From Flavobacteriaceae bacterium (GTDB lineage: Bacteria; Bacteroidota; Bacteroidia; Flavobacteriales; Flavobacteriaceae), in the NCBI GenBank assembly GCA_024742935.1, contig JANSXN010000023.1:1-32263 (forward strand): 32,263 nt of DNA. The letters run 5' to 3'. Below, one piece after another: positions 15,638-23,681 of the stretch. The notes under the pieces were generated by a model. The model was not told the origin of the DNA, ran no database searches, and saw nothing but the letters and a program-made list of their open reading frames with translations. The number at the start of each line of letters is the position of its first letter. The stretch's first letter is position 1. The position numbers were made by a program, and so were the translations under genes.

Positions 15638-17157
15638 TCATTCACTTTTTTGATAAATCCAAACCAACAATCCACTGGGTTGTTGGTTTTCATATTTGAT
15701 GAAATATTGATGTCATCTGCATTTACTTCAATATCATCCATAGTAAATTGACAGGGATGCTCATAGCCACTGGCATGAGTAATTTCCAAAAGCTCCTTTT
15801 TAAATGTCTTGAAATACTGAAAGGCCATATCAGACTTCAAGGGTACGTGAATTCCATTTTGCAACCACTTTTTTTGAGTTGCAACTCCGCTGGGACATCG
15901 GTTTGTATGACAAAGTTGCGCCTGTATGCATCCAATACTCATCATCGCTTCACGAGCTACGTTTATCACATCAACCCCCATACCAAATGCCATAGCAGCC
16001 ACTCCCGGAAAGCCCAATTTTCCACTTCCGATAAAAACAATTCGATGGGTGAGCTTTCTTTTTTGAAATACTTTATACAGTTCTGAAAAACCATAAACAA
16101 AAGGTAGTGATACATGGTCTGCAAAACTGGGTGGTGCAGCTCCCGTTCCACCTTCACCGCCATCAACAGTAATAAAATCGGGTCCTTTTCCGGTTTTAAT
16201 CATGATATCTGCAAGCTCCTCCCATTGTTCTAGTTTGCCAATAGCAGCTTTTACACCCACCGGCAATCCGGTAGCTTCAGCAATTTCTTCAATAAAATTC
16301 ATCAACTCTGGAACAGTACTAAAAGCAGTATGATTGGGAGGAGACAAAACATCTTTACCCACTTCAACACCTCTTATTTTTGCAATTTCAGGTGAAATCT
16401 TTGCTCCGGGTAATACACCTCCTTTTCCGGGCTTGGCTCCTTGTGACAGTTTTACCTCAATGGCTTTCACAAAAGGGTTTTTGTTTACCAATTCAACCAA
16501 TAGTTCCATAGAGAAATTACCCTCTTTATCTCTCACTCCAAAATATCCTGTTCCAAAATGGAAAATAATATCGGCCCCGTTACTGTGATAGGGTGACAAG
16601 CCACCCTCGCCAGTATTGTGATAGGCATCCGCTTTTTTACAACCTATATTGAGAGATTCTATAGCTTTCGCCGAAAGTGCTCCAAAACTCATAGCAGATA
16701 CATTTATTATGGAAGCCGGGCGATAGGGTTTTTTACGTTGATTGTGAAGCCCCATAACTTTAGCACAGGGAACAAAACTGGGGTTTTTAACGTTTGGATG
16801 ATTTTTTTCCAACTTATAAGGAATCATCGCATTGTTGATGAAAATATGCTGGTGTGCATAAATATCGGTATCAGTTCCAAAGGCTTCATAATTATTTTCC
16901 CTACGGGACGAATTGTAAATCCAGTTGCGTTCAATGCGATTAAAAGGTCTTTCTTCGCGATTGCCCGCTACCAAATACTGTCTTATTTCAGGACCAATGC
17001 CAATGAGAAAATAACGCAAATGACCTATAATAGGGAAGTTGTGCAATACCGAATAACGTTTTTGAACAAAAACATCTCTGATAAAAACGACAGTTATGAC
17101 CAAAAGTAGCCATCCCCACCAGGGAATAGAACTTAAAATATTGAACACTCCATCCAT
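15610..17157 (-). CDS. FMN-binding glutamate synthase family protein
   Basis: The 515-residue protein corresponds to the central/FMN part of the glutamate synthase large subunit without the glutaminase domain. An N-terminal membrane helix (about 13-30, WWGWLLLVITVVFI) anchors it. The FMN barrel includes NVSAMSFGALSAKAIESLN, YHNTGEGGLSPYH, EVKLSQGAKPGKGG and VDGGEGGTGAAP. A CIQAQLCHTNRCPSGVATQ segment keeps the C-x5-C-x4-C spacing of the 3Fe-4S cluster of glutamate synthase. The reaction of these stand-alone proteins is not established; an FMN-dependent oxidoreductase is likely. It is last in an operon after the DsrE and M20 genes (3-nt gap). Confidence 0.93.
   Translation of the reverse strand: MDGVFNILSSIPWWGWLLLVITVVFIRDVFVQKRYSVLHNFPIIGHLRYFLIGIGPEIRQYLVAGNREERPFNRIERNWIYNSSRRENNYEAFGTDTDIYAHQHIFINNAMIPYKLEKNHPNVKNPSFVPCAKVMGLHNQRKKPYRPASIINVSAMSFGALSAKAIESLNIGCKKADAYHNTGEGGLSPYHSNGADIIFHFGTGYFGVRDKEGNFSMELLVELVNKNPFVKAIEVKLSQGAKPGKGGVLPGAKISPEIAKIRGVEVGKDVLSPPNHTAFSTVPELMNFIEEIAEATGLPVGVKAAIGKLEQWEELADIMIKTGKGPDFITVDGGEGGTGAAPPSFADHVSLPFVYGFSELYKVFQKRKLTHRIVFIGSGKLGFPGVAAMAFGMGVDVINVAREAMMSIGCIQAQLCHTNRCPSGVATQKKWLQNGIHVPLKSDMAFQYFKTFKKELLEITHASGYEHPCQFTMDDIEVNADDINISSNMKTNNPVDCWFGFIKKVNDYFFNNLNV
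15661..15690 (+). terminator. Terminator of the T9SS gene, inside the converging coding region
   Basis: AAACCAACAA (15661-15670) pairs with TTGTTGGTTT (15680-15689); a T-G wobble and CC/GG extend the stem to about 13 bp around the triloop ACT (15674-15676). It begins 24 nt after the plus-strand stop and ends in TTTT (15687-15690). Read the other way there is no T-run, so it should not stop the minus-strand gene it lies in, where it encodes NNPVDCW. Confidence 0.7.
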
Positions 17158-17160
17158 AAG

Positions 17161-18441
17161 TTAATTTGCATTTAAATAATCAAGAGTTAATTGAGAGAGC
17201 GACTTGACGCCTAAAAGCATTCCGTCGTCATCAATTAAAAAGTCAGGTGTGTGATGTGGGTAAGGAGTTGTATTTCCGGGAGTCATTCCGCCGAGAAAAT
17301 AATACAATCCTGGGACTTCTTGTTGGAAAAAAGAGAAATCCTCACCACCGGTTGAAGCTTTGACTAATTCGACATTTTCTTCTCCGGCAATTGCCTGTAA
17401 TGTTGGTATCATTTGTGCAGTTAATTCAAGGTCATTAAAGGTTATTGCAGTGTTATTTTGAAAACTAATTGTGGCATCACCACCAAAGGCTTTAGCAATG
17501 GCAGGAACCATCTCGTTCATTCTTTTAATAATCATATCGCGCATTTCTGGATCTAACGTTCTTACGGTTCCAATCATTTCTGCACTTTCAGGGATAATAT
17601 TAAAGCGCGTTCCGGCAGTTATTTTTCCTACTGTGATAACAGCAGGTTCTTTTACTAAAGGAGACTCTCTACTAATGATAGTTTGAAGACCATCAATAAT
17701 TTTTGCTGAAATTAGTATGGGATCCACACCGGTCCACGGTGCAGAACCGTGAGTTCCTTTTCCTTTAACATCAATTACAAAGCGCTCCACAGCAGCCATA
17801 GTACCGCCGGGTTTGTAACGAATTGTTCCTACCGGTGTACTGGAATTTATGTGTAAACCAAATATCACATCCACAGCGGGATTCTTAAGAACACCTTCTT
17901 TAATCATCAATTTTGCTCCTCCTTCTTCTCCCGGTGGCGGTCCTTCTTCAGCCGGCTGAAAGATAAACTTTACACTTCCTTTCAATAAATGCTTATTTTT
18001 AGTCAATACTTCGGCTACACCCATTAAAATTGCCGTGTGTGTATCGTGACCGCAGGCGTGCATCACACCGGTTTCAGTACCTAAAAAAGTTGTGGTAACT
18101 GTGCTTTTGAAAGGTAAATCATTGCGCTCAGTGACCGGTAAAGCATCAATATCTGCCCTGAGTGCAACTACCTTTCCGGGCGTGTCCCCCTTTAGTAAAG
18201 CAACAACCCCTGTGTGGGCAACACCCGTTTGAACTTCAAGACCTAAACTTTCAAGGTGATCTGCAATTTTTTTAGCGGTATTGAACTCCCTATTGGATAG
18301 TTCAGGATTTTGATGAAAATAATGCCGCCAGTCAATGACTTTCTGTTCAATGCTTTCAATGTCTTTGAGCAAGCTGGTGTCCATTTGGGCAAAGCTGGCA
18401 ATTGTTATTAAAAATGCTGAAATAAAAAGAGTTTTTTTCAT
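17161..18441 (-). CDS. M20 family metallo-amidohydrolase, exported
   Basis: The 426-residue protein belongs to the M20D (hippurate hydrolase / IAA-amino acid hydrolase-like) peptidases, which cut N-acyl amino acids or small peptides with two metal ions. Metal-site motifs are HACGHDTH (128-135, with the typical Cys 130), PAEEG (163-167) and GLHINS (195-200). A signal peptide (1-19, MKKTLFISAFLITIASFAQ) sends it to the periplasm. I chose ATG 18441 over the upstream ATG 18480: the earlier start would bury the signal peptide and overlap the DsrE gene, whereas 18441 leaves a 10-nt gap. It sits between dsrE-like and FMN-GltS-like genes in one operon. Confidence 0.94.
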   Translation of the reverse strand: MKKTLFISAFLITIASFAQMDTSLLKDIESIEQKVIDWRHYFHQNPELSNREFNTAKKIADHLESLGLEVQTGVAHTGVVALLKGDTPGKVVALRADIDALPVTERNDLPFKSTVTTTFLGTETGVMHACGHDTHTAILMGVAEVLTKNKHLLKGSVKFIFQPAEEGPPPGEEGGAKLMIKEGVLKNPAVDVIFGLHINSSTPVGTIRYKPGGTMAAVERFVIDVKGKGTHGSAPWTGVDPILISAKIIDGLQTIISRESPLVKEPAVITVGKITAGTRFNIIPESAEMIGTVRTLDPEMRDMIIKRMNEMVPAIAKAFGGDATISFQNNTAITFNDLELTAQMIPTLQAIAGEENVELVKASTGGEDFSFFQQEVPGLYYFLGGMTPGNTTPYPHHTPDFLIDDDGMLLGVKSLSQLTLDYLNAN

Positions 18442-18451
18442 TTTAAAGAGG

Positions 18452-18985
18452 TTAAAAATTAATGAGACGAAATCCTTCATTTTGTAACTGAACCAATGCA
18501 GTCATCGCCGACAATGCTATTTTTACATCAGGATGTAACTGTGTTCTATCAATTTTTCTGAACGAAGCTGTTTGACCACATAAAATAATTTCCACACCTT
18601 CTTGGGCTAGTGCAGTTATAAGTTCATAATTTGGGTTAAATGGGTCTTTGCTTGTCCGGTGTGATTGATAGTCTACGTGATTTAGTAAATCAAAAATGGC
18701 ACTACCGTGAATAACCAACGCTACTTGTATTTTATTTATTGGAACGCCTGCCTCTCGGTGCAACCTGATGAATCTAGCCGCACTCTCCAGAAGTTTGTTT
18801 GTCTTTTCAGTATCGTCAAAGGCTCTGCCAACATCAAAAACTGCTTTGAAAGTTTGAGAAGTATCTGTTTTATAATCTGGATTTTTAATTGTAAAAACCG
18901 GACCGAAACTTTCAATTGATGGGAGTACCTGACTTTGAGTTTGAAAAGCAAAAAGACAAATGAGAATACTGGTTAATAATCGCAT
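18452..18985 (-). CDS. Exported DsrE-like family protein
   Basis: The 177-residue protein has a signal peptide (about 1-18, ending QTQSQ) and a DsrE/DsrF-like alpha/beta domain: KAVFDVGRAFDDTEKTN (about 47-63), IQVALVIHGSAIFDLL, then VEIILCGQTASFRK with the conserved Cys, and VKIALSAMTALVQLQNEGF at the C-terminus. Cytosolic DsrE proteins pass sulfur on a cysteine; the exported flavobacterial version has no proven role. It is the first gene of a three-gene operon with the M20 hydrolase and the FMN-binding protein, divergent from uvrD. Confidence 0.9.
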   Translation of the reverse strand: MRLLTSILICLFAFQTQSQVLPSIESFGPVFTIKNPDYKTDTSQTFKAVFDVGRAFDDTEKTNKLLESAARFIRLHREAGVPINKIQVALVIHGSAIFDLLNHVDYQSHRTSKDPFNPNYELITALAQEGVEIILCGQTASFRKIDRTQLHPDVKIALSAMTALVQLQNEGFRLINF

Positions 18986-19058
18986 AGAATGAATTGTAGA
19001 TTTAATTTTTAAAGATAAATATAAATTTTACAACGTCCATTTTTTGTTTGTAATTTAT

Positions 19059-19085
19059 AAGGATTAAATGTGATTTTTAATCCTT
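19059..19085. repeat. 10-bp inverted repeat in the uvrD leader
   Basis: AAGGATTAAA (19059-19068) is the exact inverted copy of TTTAATCCTT (19076-19085), with a 7-nt loop. It ends 33 nt before the preferred TTG start at 19119 (3 nt before the alternative TTG at 19089). It could be an operator between the divergent uvrD and dsrE operons or a leader hairpin. Confidence 0.5.
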
Positions 19086-19118
19086 GATTTGTTATTTTCA
19101 CAGCATAAAATAAATCTC

Positions 19119-21437
19119 TTGCAACACTACTTAAAACAATTAAATGAAGCTCAATTGGCACCTGTTTTGCAAAAAGACGGTGCCATGATTGTTATTGCCG
19201 GTGCCGGTTCAGGAAAGACTCGTGTGCTTACCTATCGCATTGCTCATTTAATGGAGCAAGATGTAGATGCTTTTAGCATTTTAGCACTCACTTTTACCAA
19301 TAAGGCTGCTCGAGAAATGAAAAAACGTATCGCTGAAATTGTAGGAGCCAGTGAAGCAAAAAACCTCTGGATGGGAACTTTTCACTCTGTATTTGCTAAA
19401 ATTTTACGCATTGAAGCTGAGCGTCTGGGCTATCCCTCAAACTTTACAATTTATGACACCCAAGACTCTCAAAGTGTAATAAGAGCGATTATAAAAGAAA
19501 TGAACCTAGATAAAGACGTTTATAAATACAAACAGGTCTATTCTAGAATTTCCTCCTATAAAAATAGCTTAATTACCGTAAAGGCCTATTTCAATAATCC
19601 AGAGTTAATGGAGGCAGATGCTATGGCTAAAATGCCCAGATTGGGTGATATTTATAAAGACTATGTTGCCAAATGTTTTAAAGCCGGCGCTATGGACTTT
19701 GACGATTTGCTTTTGAAAACCAATGAATTGCTTACCCGATTTCCGGATGTGTTAGCAAAATATCAAAACCGATTCAGGTACATTCTGGTTGATGAGTATC
19801 AAGACACAAACCACAGCCAGTATTTGATTGTAAGAGCGCTTTCAGACCGCTTTCAAAATATTTGTGTGGTAGGCGATGATGCCCAAAGCATTTATGCTTT
19901 TCGTGGTGCAAACATCAACAACATTCTTAATTTTCAAAGGGATTATGATGATGTGAAAGTATTTCGCCTTGAGCAAAATTACCGGTCTACTAAAAACATA
20001 GTTGAAGCAGCAAACTCCATCATTGATAAAAACAAAACGAAACTGGATAAAATTGTTTGGACAGACAATGAGTCTGGTCCAAAAATTTTTGTTAACCGTA
20101 CGATGACAGATGGTGATGAAGGACGATTTGTTGCGAGTTCAATTTTTGAAAATAAAATGAACCACCAACTTAAAAATGGCGACTTTGCTATCTTATACCG
20201 CACAAATGCCCAGTCCAGAGCAATGGAAGATGCCTTAAGAAAAAAAGACATTCCCTATCGAATTTATGGCGGTTTAAGTTTTTACCAACGCAAGGAAATA
20301 AAAGATGTCATTTCTTATTTGCGTCTTATTTTAAACCCAAAAGATGAAGAAGCACTCAAACGAGTCATTAATTATCCGGCAAGAGGAATCGGGAATACAA
20401 CAATTGAAAAATTAATTGTTGCTGCAAATCATTACAAACGTTCCATTTTTGAAGTAATGGAACATCTGGATAAAATTGATTTGAAAATAAATAGCGGCAC
20501 AAAAGGGAAACTTCAGGATTTTGTCACAACTATTAAAAGTTTTCAGGTTTTAAACCAAAATTACAATGCTTTTGAAATTGCAGAACACGTTGTTAAAAAA
20601 ACAGGTTTGGTTCAGGAACTAAAAAAAGATGCCACACCCGAGGGAATTGCACGCATTGAAAATATTGAAGAGCTCTTGAACGGTCTTCGGGATTTTGTGG
20701 AAGAACAAAAAGAACTGGATGAAGCCACAGGTTCACTGGCTGAATTTTTGGAAGATGTCGCTTTAGCAACAGACCTCGATAATGACAAAGGTGATGAAGA
20801 CCGTGTTGCCTTAATGACCATTCACCTTGCCAAAGGGCTTGAGTTTCCTTATGTTTATATCGTGGGACTTGAAGAAGACCTTTTCCCCAGTGGAATGAGC
20901 ATGAATACCCGAGCTGAACTGGAAGAAGAAAGACGATTGTTTTATGTAGCCATAACCAGGGCCGAAAAACAAGCCTATCTCACCTATGCGCAAACCAGGT
21001 ACCGATGGGGAAAATTGATAGATGCCGAACCCAGCCGTTTTATTGAAGAAATTGATGAACAATACCTTGAATACCTAACACCCCTTACTGAAAACAAGTA
21101 CAAACCTTTACTGGATGCTGATATTTTTGATGAAATAGACAAAAGCAAACTACGCCTCCGAAAACCCTCTAATGGTACACCTCCAAGAGGCCCAAGTGAG
21201 GATCAACTGAAAAAATTACGTCGGTTAAGACCTGTAAACTCTTCATCACAAAGCAAGGGCATGGTTGATAGCAATTTAAAAATAGGATCACTCGTTGAGC
21301 ATATGCGTTTTGGGAAAGGAAAAATCATCAATTTTGAAGGAGTAGGAGCCGATAAAAAAGCAGAGATAAACTTTGAAAATGGAGGTCTAAAAAAGCTATT
21401 GTTACGTTTTGCAAAATTGACTATTTTAGAAAACTAA
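19119..21437 (+). CDS. uvrD: UvrD/PcrA/Rep family ATP-dependent DNA helicase
   Basis: The 772-residue superfamily 1A helicase unwinds DNA 3' to 5' in repair and replication restart. All motifs are present: Q-motif LNEAQ (8-12), Walker A AGAGSGKT (27-34), Ia LTFTNKAAREMK, Walker B VDEYQD (about 224-229), III GDDAQSIYAFRGA, IV EQNYRS, V TIHLAKGLEFPYV and VI EERRLFYVAITRAE. A C-terminal Tudor-like domain (VEHMRFGKGKIINFEG) matches PcrA/UvrD and binds RNA polymerase in relatives. No ATG lies upstream of the P-loop in this frame, so a TTG start is needed. I prefer TTG 19119 (MQHYLKQLNEAQ, matching the family) to TTG 19089. The channel gene follows by 9 nt. Confidence 0.95.
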   Translation: MQHYLKQLNEAQLAPVLQKDGAMIVIAGAGSGKTRVLTYRIAHLMEQDVDAFSILALTFTNKAAREMKKRIAEIVGASEAKNLWMGTFHSVFAKILRIEAERLGYPSNFTIYDTQDSQSVIRAIIKEMNLDKDVYKYKQVYSRISSYKNSLITVKAYFNNPELMEADAMAKMPRLGDIYKDYVAKCFKAGAMDFDDLLLKTNELLTRFPDVLAKYQNRFRYILVDEYQDTNHSQYLIVRALSDRFQNICVVGDDAQSIYAFRGANINNILNFQRDYDDVKVFRLEQNYRSTKNIVEAANSIIDKNKTKLDKIVWTDNESGPKIFVNRTMTDGDEGRFVASSIFENKMNHQLKNGDFAILYRTNAQSRAMEDALRKKDIPYRIYGGLSFYQRKEIKDVISYLRLILNPKDEEALKRVINYPARGIGNTTIEKLIVAANHYKRSIFEVMEHLDKIDLKINSGTKGKLQDFVTTIKSFQVLNQNYNAFEIAEHVVKKTGLVQELKKDATPEGIARIENIEELLNGLRDFVEEQKELDEATGSLAEFLEDVALATDLDNDKGDEDRVALMTIHLAKGLEFPYVYIVGLEEDLFPSGMSMNTRAELEEERRLFYVAITRAEKQAYLTYAQTRYRWGKLIDAEPSRFIEEIDEQYLEYLTPLTENKYKPLLDADIFDEIDKSKLRLRKPSNGTPPRGPSEDQLKKLRRLRPVNSSSQSKGMVDSNLKIGSLVEHMRFGKGKIINFEGVGADKKAEINFENGGLKKLLLRFAKLTILEN

Positions 21438-21446
21438 ATAATTGAT

Positions 21447-22070
21447 ATGAGTGTTTCCAATATCATCATCATGTTGCTGTCAATATTCAGCATCCTTTTG
21501 CTGTCATTGCTCTTTTTTATTCCCACAGATTCTGAAGTGTATCGATTGATTGAATACTTTGATTTTATATTGTGTTTGATTTTTATGTATGACTTTCTTA
21601 GTCAATTAGTTCAGTCAAAAAATAAATGGCGTTATTTTTATACAGTGGGTTGGCTTGATTTGTTGTCTTCAATTCCGCTGGTGGCTGAGTTCCGATTCAT
21701 TCGCATCTTTAGAATTTTCAGGATTTTCAGAATCATTAAATCCATTAAACTACTCATTGCGTTTGTGTTGAAAAACAAATCAGCGTCATTATATGGATTT
21801 GTAGTATTTTGTGCATTTACTATACTAGTGATATCTACTACAGCAGTCTTGTATGTTGAAAAAGATGTGGGGAATATCACCACTGCAGAAGATGCCTTGT
21901 GGTGGAGTTTTATTACTATCACAACAGTGGGCTATGGCGATTTTTATCCGGTAACTAACATTGGGAAGTTAATCACTTTTATTTTAATTGTTTGTGGGAT
22001 AGCCACTTTTGGAGCCTCAATCTCTTATATAACAGAAAAAGCATCGAGTTTTAAAGCTAAGAATAGTTAA
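21447..22070 (+). CDS. Voltage-gated-type potassium channel (six membrane helices)
   Basis: The 207-residue protein carries a complete six-helix plan: S1 (about 6-25), S2 (34-54), S3 (64-79), S4 (82-98), S5 (113-137), pore loop and S6 (171-192). The filter TVGYGD (160-165) is that of K+ channels, preceded by the pore helix ALWWSFITIT. S4 is striking: basic residues R83, R86, R89, R92, R95 and K98 occur at every third position (RFIRIFRIFRIFRIIK), a full voltage-sensor pattern. There is no RCK or cyclic-nucleotide domain. It starts 9 nt after uvrD and is probably co-transcribed, though no functional link is known. It converges on the esterase gene with a 3-nt gap. Confidence 0.93.
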   Translation: MSVSNIIIMLLSIFSILLLSLLFFIPTDSEVYRLIEYFDFILCLIFMYDFLSQLVQSKNKWRYFYTVGWLDLLSSIPLVAEFRFIRIFRIFRIFRIIKSIKLLIAFVLKNKSASLYGFVVFCAFTILVISTTAVLYVEKDVGNITTAEDALWWSFITITTVGYGDFYPVTNIGKLITFILIVCGIATFGASISYITEKASSFKAKNS

Positions 22071-22073
22071 AAT

Positions 22074-22949
22074 TTATTCTATGGGAAGGTGCGTTAAAAT
22101 AAAACTCTCCAATTTTTGCTGTAGATCCAATACATCTGCGGGGCTCCAGTCATCACCATGACCTCCTTCATATACAGTAAACGAATTTATAATACCTGCA
22201 GCATTTAATGCAGAAGCCAGTGATTGACCGTTCGTTAAGGGCACAAGTGGGTCTTGATCCCCATAAAATAGAATAGTTGGTGAACTGGATGCCGAAACCT
22301 GAAGCGCCGGACTCAGTGCTACCGCAAAGTCTGTTCCTGCAGGGAAGGCACTTTCATCTGTAAGTAATTGCAATGCTAATGGAAAATTTGGGTCGTTTGA
22401 GTAAAAAGGGTCTGTAAAATCTGTGGGGCCCACAATATCTGCTACAAATTTTATTTGTGAATTGGTATCATAAACATAATCATACATAAGCGAAATATGT
22501 GCACCGGCACTGGTACCAACCAAACCAAACTGAGGCTGAATTTGCAGATCATTTTGTTGAGTTGTTAATTGAGAAATGACCCTACCTAAGTCTAAAAACT
22601 GGTTGGGAAATGCAGGAACACCAATTTCAGCTAGTACATAGTTGATGTTGGCTATCGCATAATCTGGGTGATTGTCTCTTAAAAAGCTAACAAATTGACT
22701 CATATCACTCTTATCACCTGATGTCCATCCACCCCCGTGAACCAATACAATCACTTTTGTTTTATCATTTGAACGTCCTTCCGGCAGGTATAAATCATAG
22801 ACTTGACGCGGATGTGCTCCATAAGAAACATTAAGTCGTGTTTCTTCTTCCAACACTTCATTTGGTTCATCGCTAGAAGTTTCTTCATCTGTACTGCAGG
22901 AAAATGTTACAAATGAAAGTATTAGAAATAAAACAAGATATTTTTTCAT
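22074..22949 (-). CDS. Alpha/beta-hydrolase lipoprotein (esterase/lipase)
   Basis: The 291-residue product starts at ATG 22949 with a lipoprotein signal (MKKYLVLFLILSFVTFSC, Cys 18); the upstream TTG would only add MPS. An acidic spacer (about 19-37) precedes an alpha/beta-hydrolase fold of the hormone-sensitive lipase/BD-FAE kind: oxyanion motif VHGGGW (70-75), nucleophile GTSAGAH (145-151, Ser 147), Asp in FYGDQDPLVP (D231 or D233) and His 264 in EGGHGDDW. It should hydrolyse carboxyl esters at the cell envelope; the substrate is unknown. It is divergent from the YciO-type gene. Confidence 0.92.
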   Translation of the reverse strand: MKKYLVLFLILSFVTFSCSTDEETSSDEPNEVLEEETRLNVSYGAHPRQVYDLYLPEGRSNDKTKVIVLVHGGGWTSGDKSDMSQFVSFLRDNHPDYAIANINYVLAEIGVPAFPNQFLDLGRVISQLTTQQNDLQIQPQFGLVGTSAGAHISLMYDYVYDTNSQIKFVADIVGPTDFTDPFYSNDPNFPLALQLLTDESAFPAGTDFAVALSPALQVSASSSPTILFYGDQDPLVPLTNGQSLASALNAAGIINSFTVYEGGHGDDWSPADVLDLQQKLESFILTHLPIE

Positions 22950-22978
22950 TGAGGGCAATTAGTTTATCTTTAAACGAA

Positions 22979-22986
22979 TAACTTTG
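22979..22986 (+). promoter_or_regulatory. Candidate -7 box (TAACTTTG) for the YciO/Sua5 gene
   Basis: TAACTTTG fits TAnnTTTG and implies a leader of about 22 nt before ATG 23016. No clear -33 element. Confidence 0.4.
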
Positions 22987-23015
22987 TATTTTATGTTATT
23001 TAAAAACACAAAAGA

Positions 23016-23633
23016 ATGGCTAAGCTAATAAAACTTTATGAGGAAAACCCCAATGAAAAGCAAATCACAGAGGTTGTGAAAGTACTTCGGAATGGCGGTA
23101 TTATTATTTATCCCACAGATACGGTTTATGGTTTGGGCTGTGACATAAACAACAACAGAGCTTTGGATAGAATTGCACAAATTAGAGGTGTGAAACTGGA
23201 GAAAGCTAACTTTTCATTCGTATGCGAAAGTTTAAGTAATGTTTCAGATTATGTGAAACAAATGGATACAGCAACTTTTAAAATATTAAAACGCTCCTTA
23301 CCGGGGCCATATACATTTATTTTAGAGGGTAATAACAACATGCCTTCCGTTTTTAAAAAGAAGAAAACAGTAGGGTTAAGGGTTCCGGACAACAATATTG
23401 CCAGAGCAATTGTAAGCGAATTGGGAAACCCCATCATTTCAACTTCAATAAGAGACGAAGATGAGGTGATAGAATACACCACAGACCCTGAATTGATTTT
23501 TGAAAAGTGGGAAAACCTTGTTGATATTGTTATTGATGGAGGCTATGGAGGAAATATCCCTTCAACCGTAATAGATTTGACTCAAGGTGAACCGGTTTTG
23601 ATAAGAGAGGGAAAAGGAAGTTTGGAGATATAA
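23016..23633 (+). CDS. Sua5/YciO/YrdC family protein (YciO-type)
   Basis: The 205-residue protein has the double-stranded-RNA/nucleotide-binding YrdC fold: GGIIIYPTDTVYGLGCDI (27-44), LPGPYTFILEGNN (about 95-107), KTVGLRVPDNNIARA (116-130), NPIISTS and PSTVIDLTQGEPVLIREG at the end. True TsaC/Sua5 enzymes make threonylcarbamoyl-AMP from Thr, bicarbonate and ATP for the tRNA t6A37 modification. The overall pattern, including an N-terminal ENPNEKQI and GPYTFILEG, is closer to E. coli YciO than to YrdC, and the KxR substrate motif is replaced by RGVKLEKANFSF. It may be a weak or specialised relative, so I leave the symbol blank. A bidirectional terminator follows. Confidence 0.88.
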   Translation: MAKLIKLYEENPNEKQITEVVKVLRNGGIIIYPTDTVYGLGCDINNNRALDRIAQIRGVKLEKANFSFVCESLSNVSDYVKQMDTATFKILKRSLPGPYTFILEGNNNMPSVFKKKKTVGLRVPDNNIARAIVSELGNPIISTSIRDEDEVIEYTTDPELIFEKWENLVDIVIDGGYGGNIPSTVIDLTQGEPVLIREGKGSLEI

Positions 23634-23637
23634 AAAA

Positions 23638-23656
23638 AGTCCGGATAAACCGGACT
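23638..23656. terminator. Bidirectional terminator between the YciO-type and OmpA-type genes
   Basis: AGTCCGG (23638-23644) and CCGGACT (23650-23656) form a 7-bp GC-rich stem with loop ATAAA. Leftward it is followed by a run of T (plus A's at 23632-23638), a strong terminator for the OmpA-type gene; rightward it is followed by CTTTC, weaker for the YciO-type gene, whose stop it follows by 4 nt. Confidence 0.88.
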
Positions 23657-23681
23657 CTTTCAAATTTTATTCTACTCAGAA

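Noticed and set aside
16618-17109. 163-codon plus-strand open frame inside the FMN-binding gene
   Set aside because: Antisense shadow of a well-supported coding region; no recognisable domain and no promoter of its own.
18442-18480. Upstream ATG 18480 as start of the M20 gene
   Set aside because: It would overlap the DsrE-like gene and put 13 extra residues in front of a standard signal peptide.
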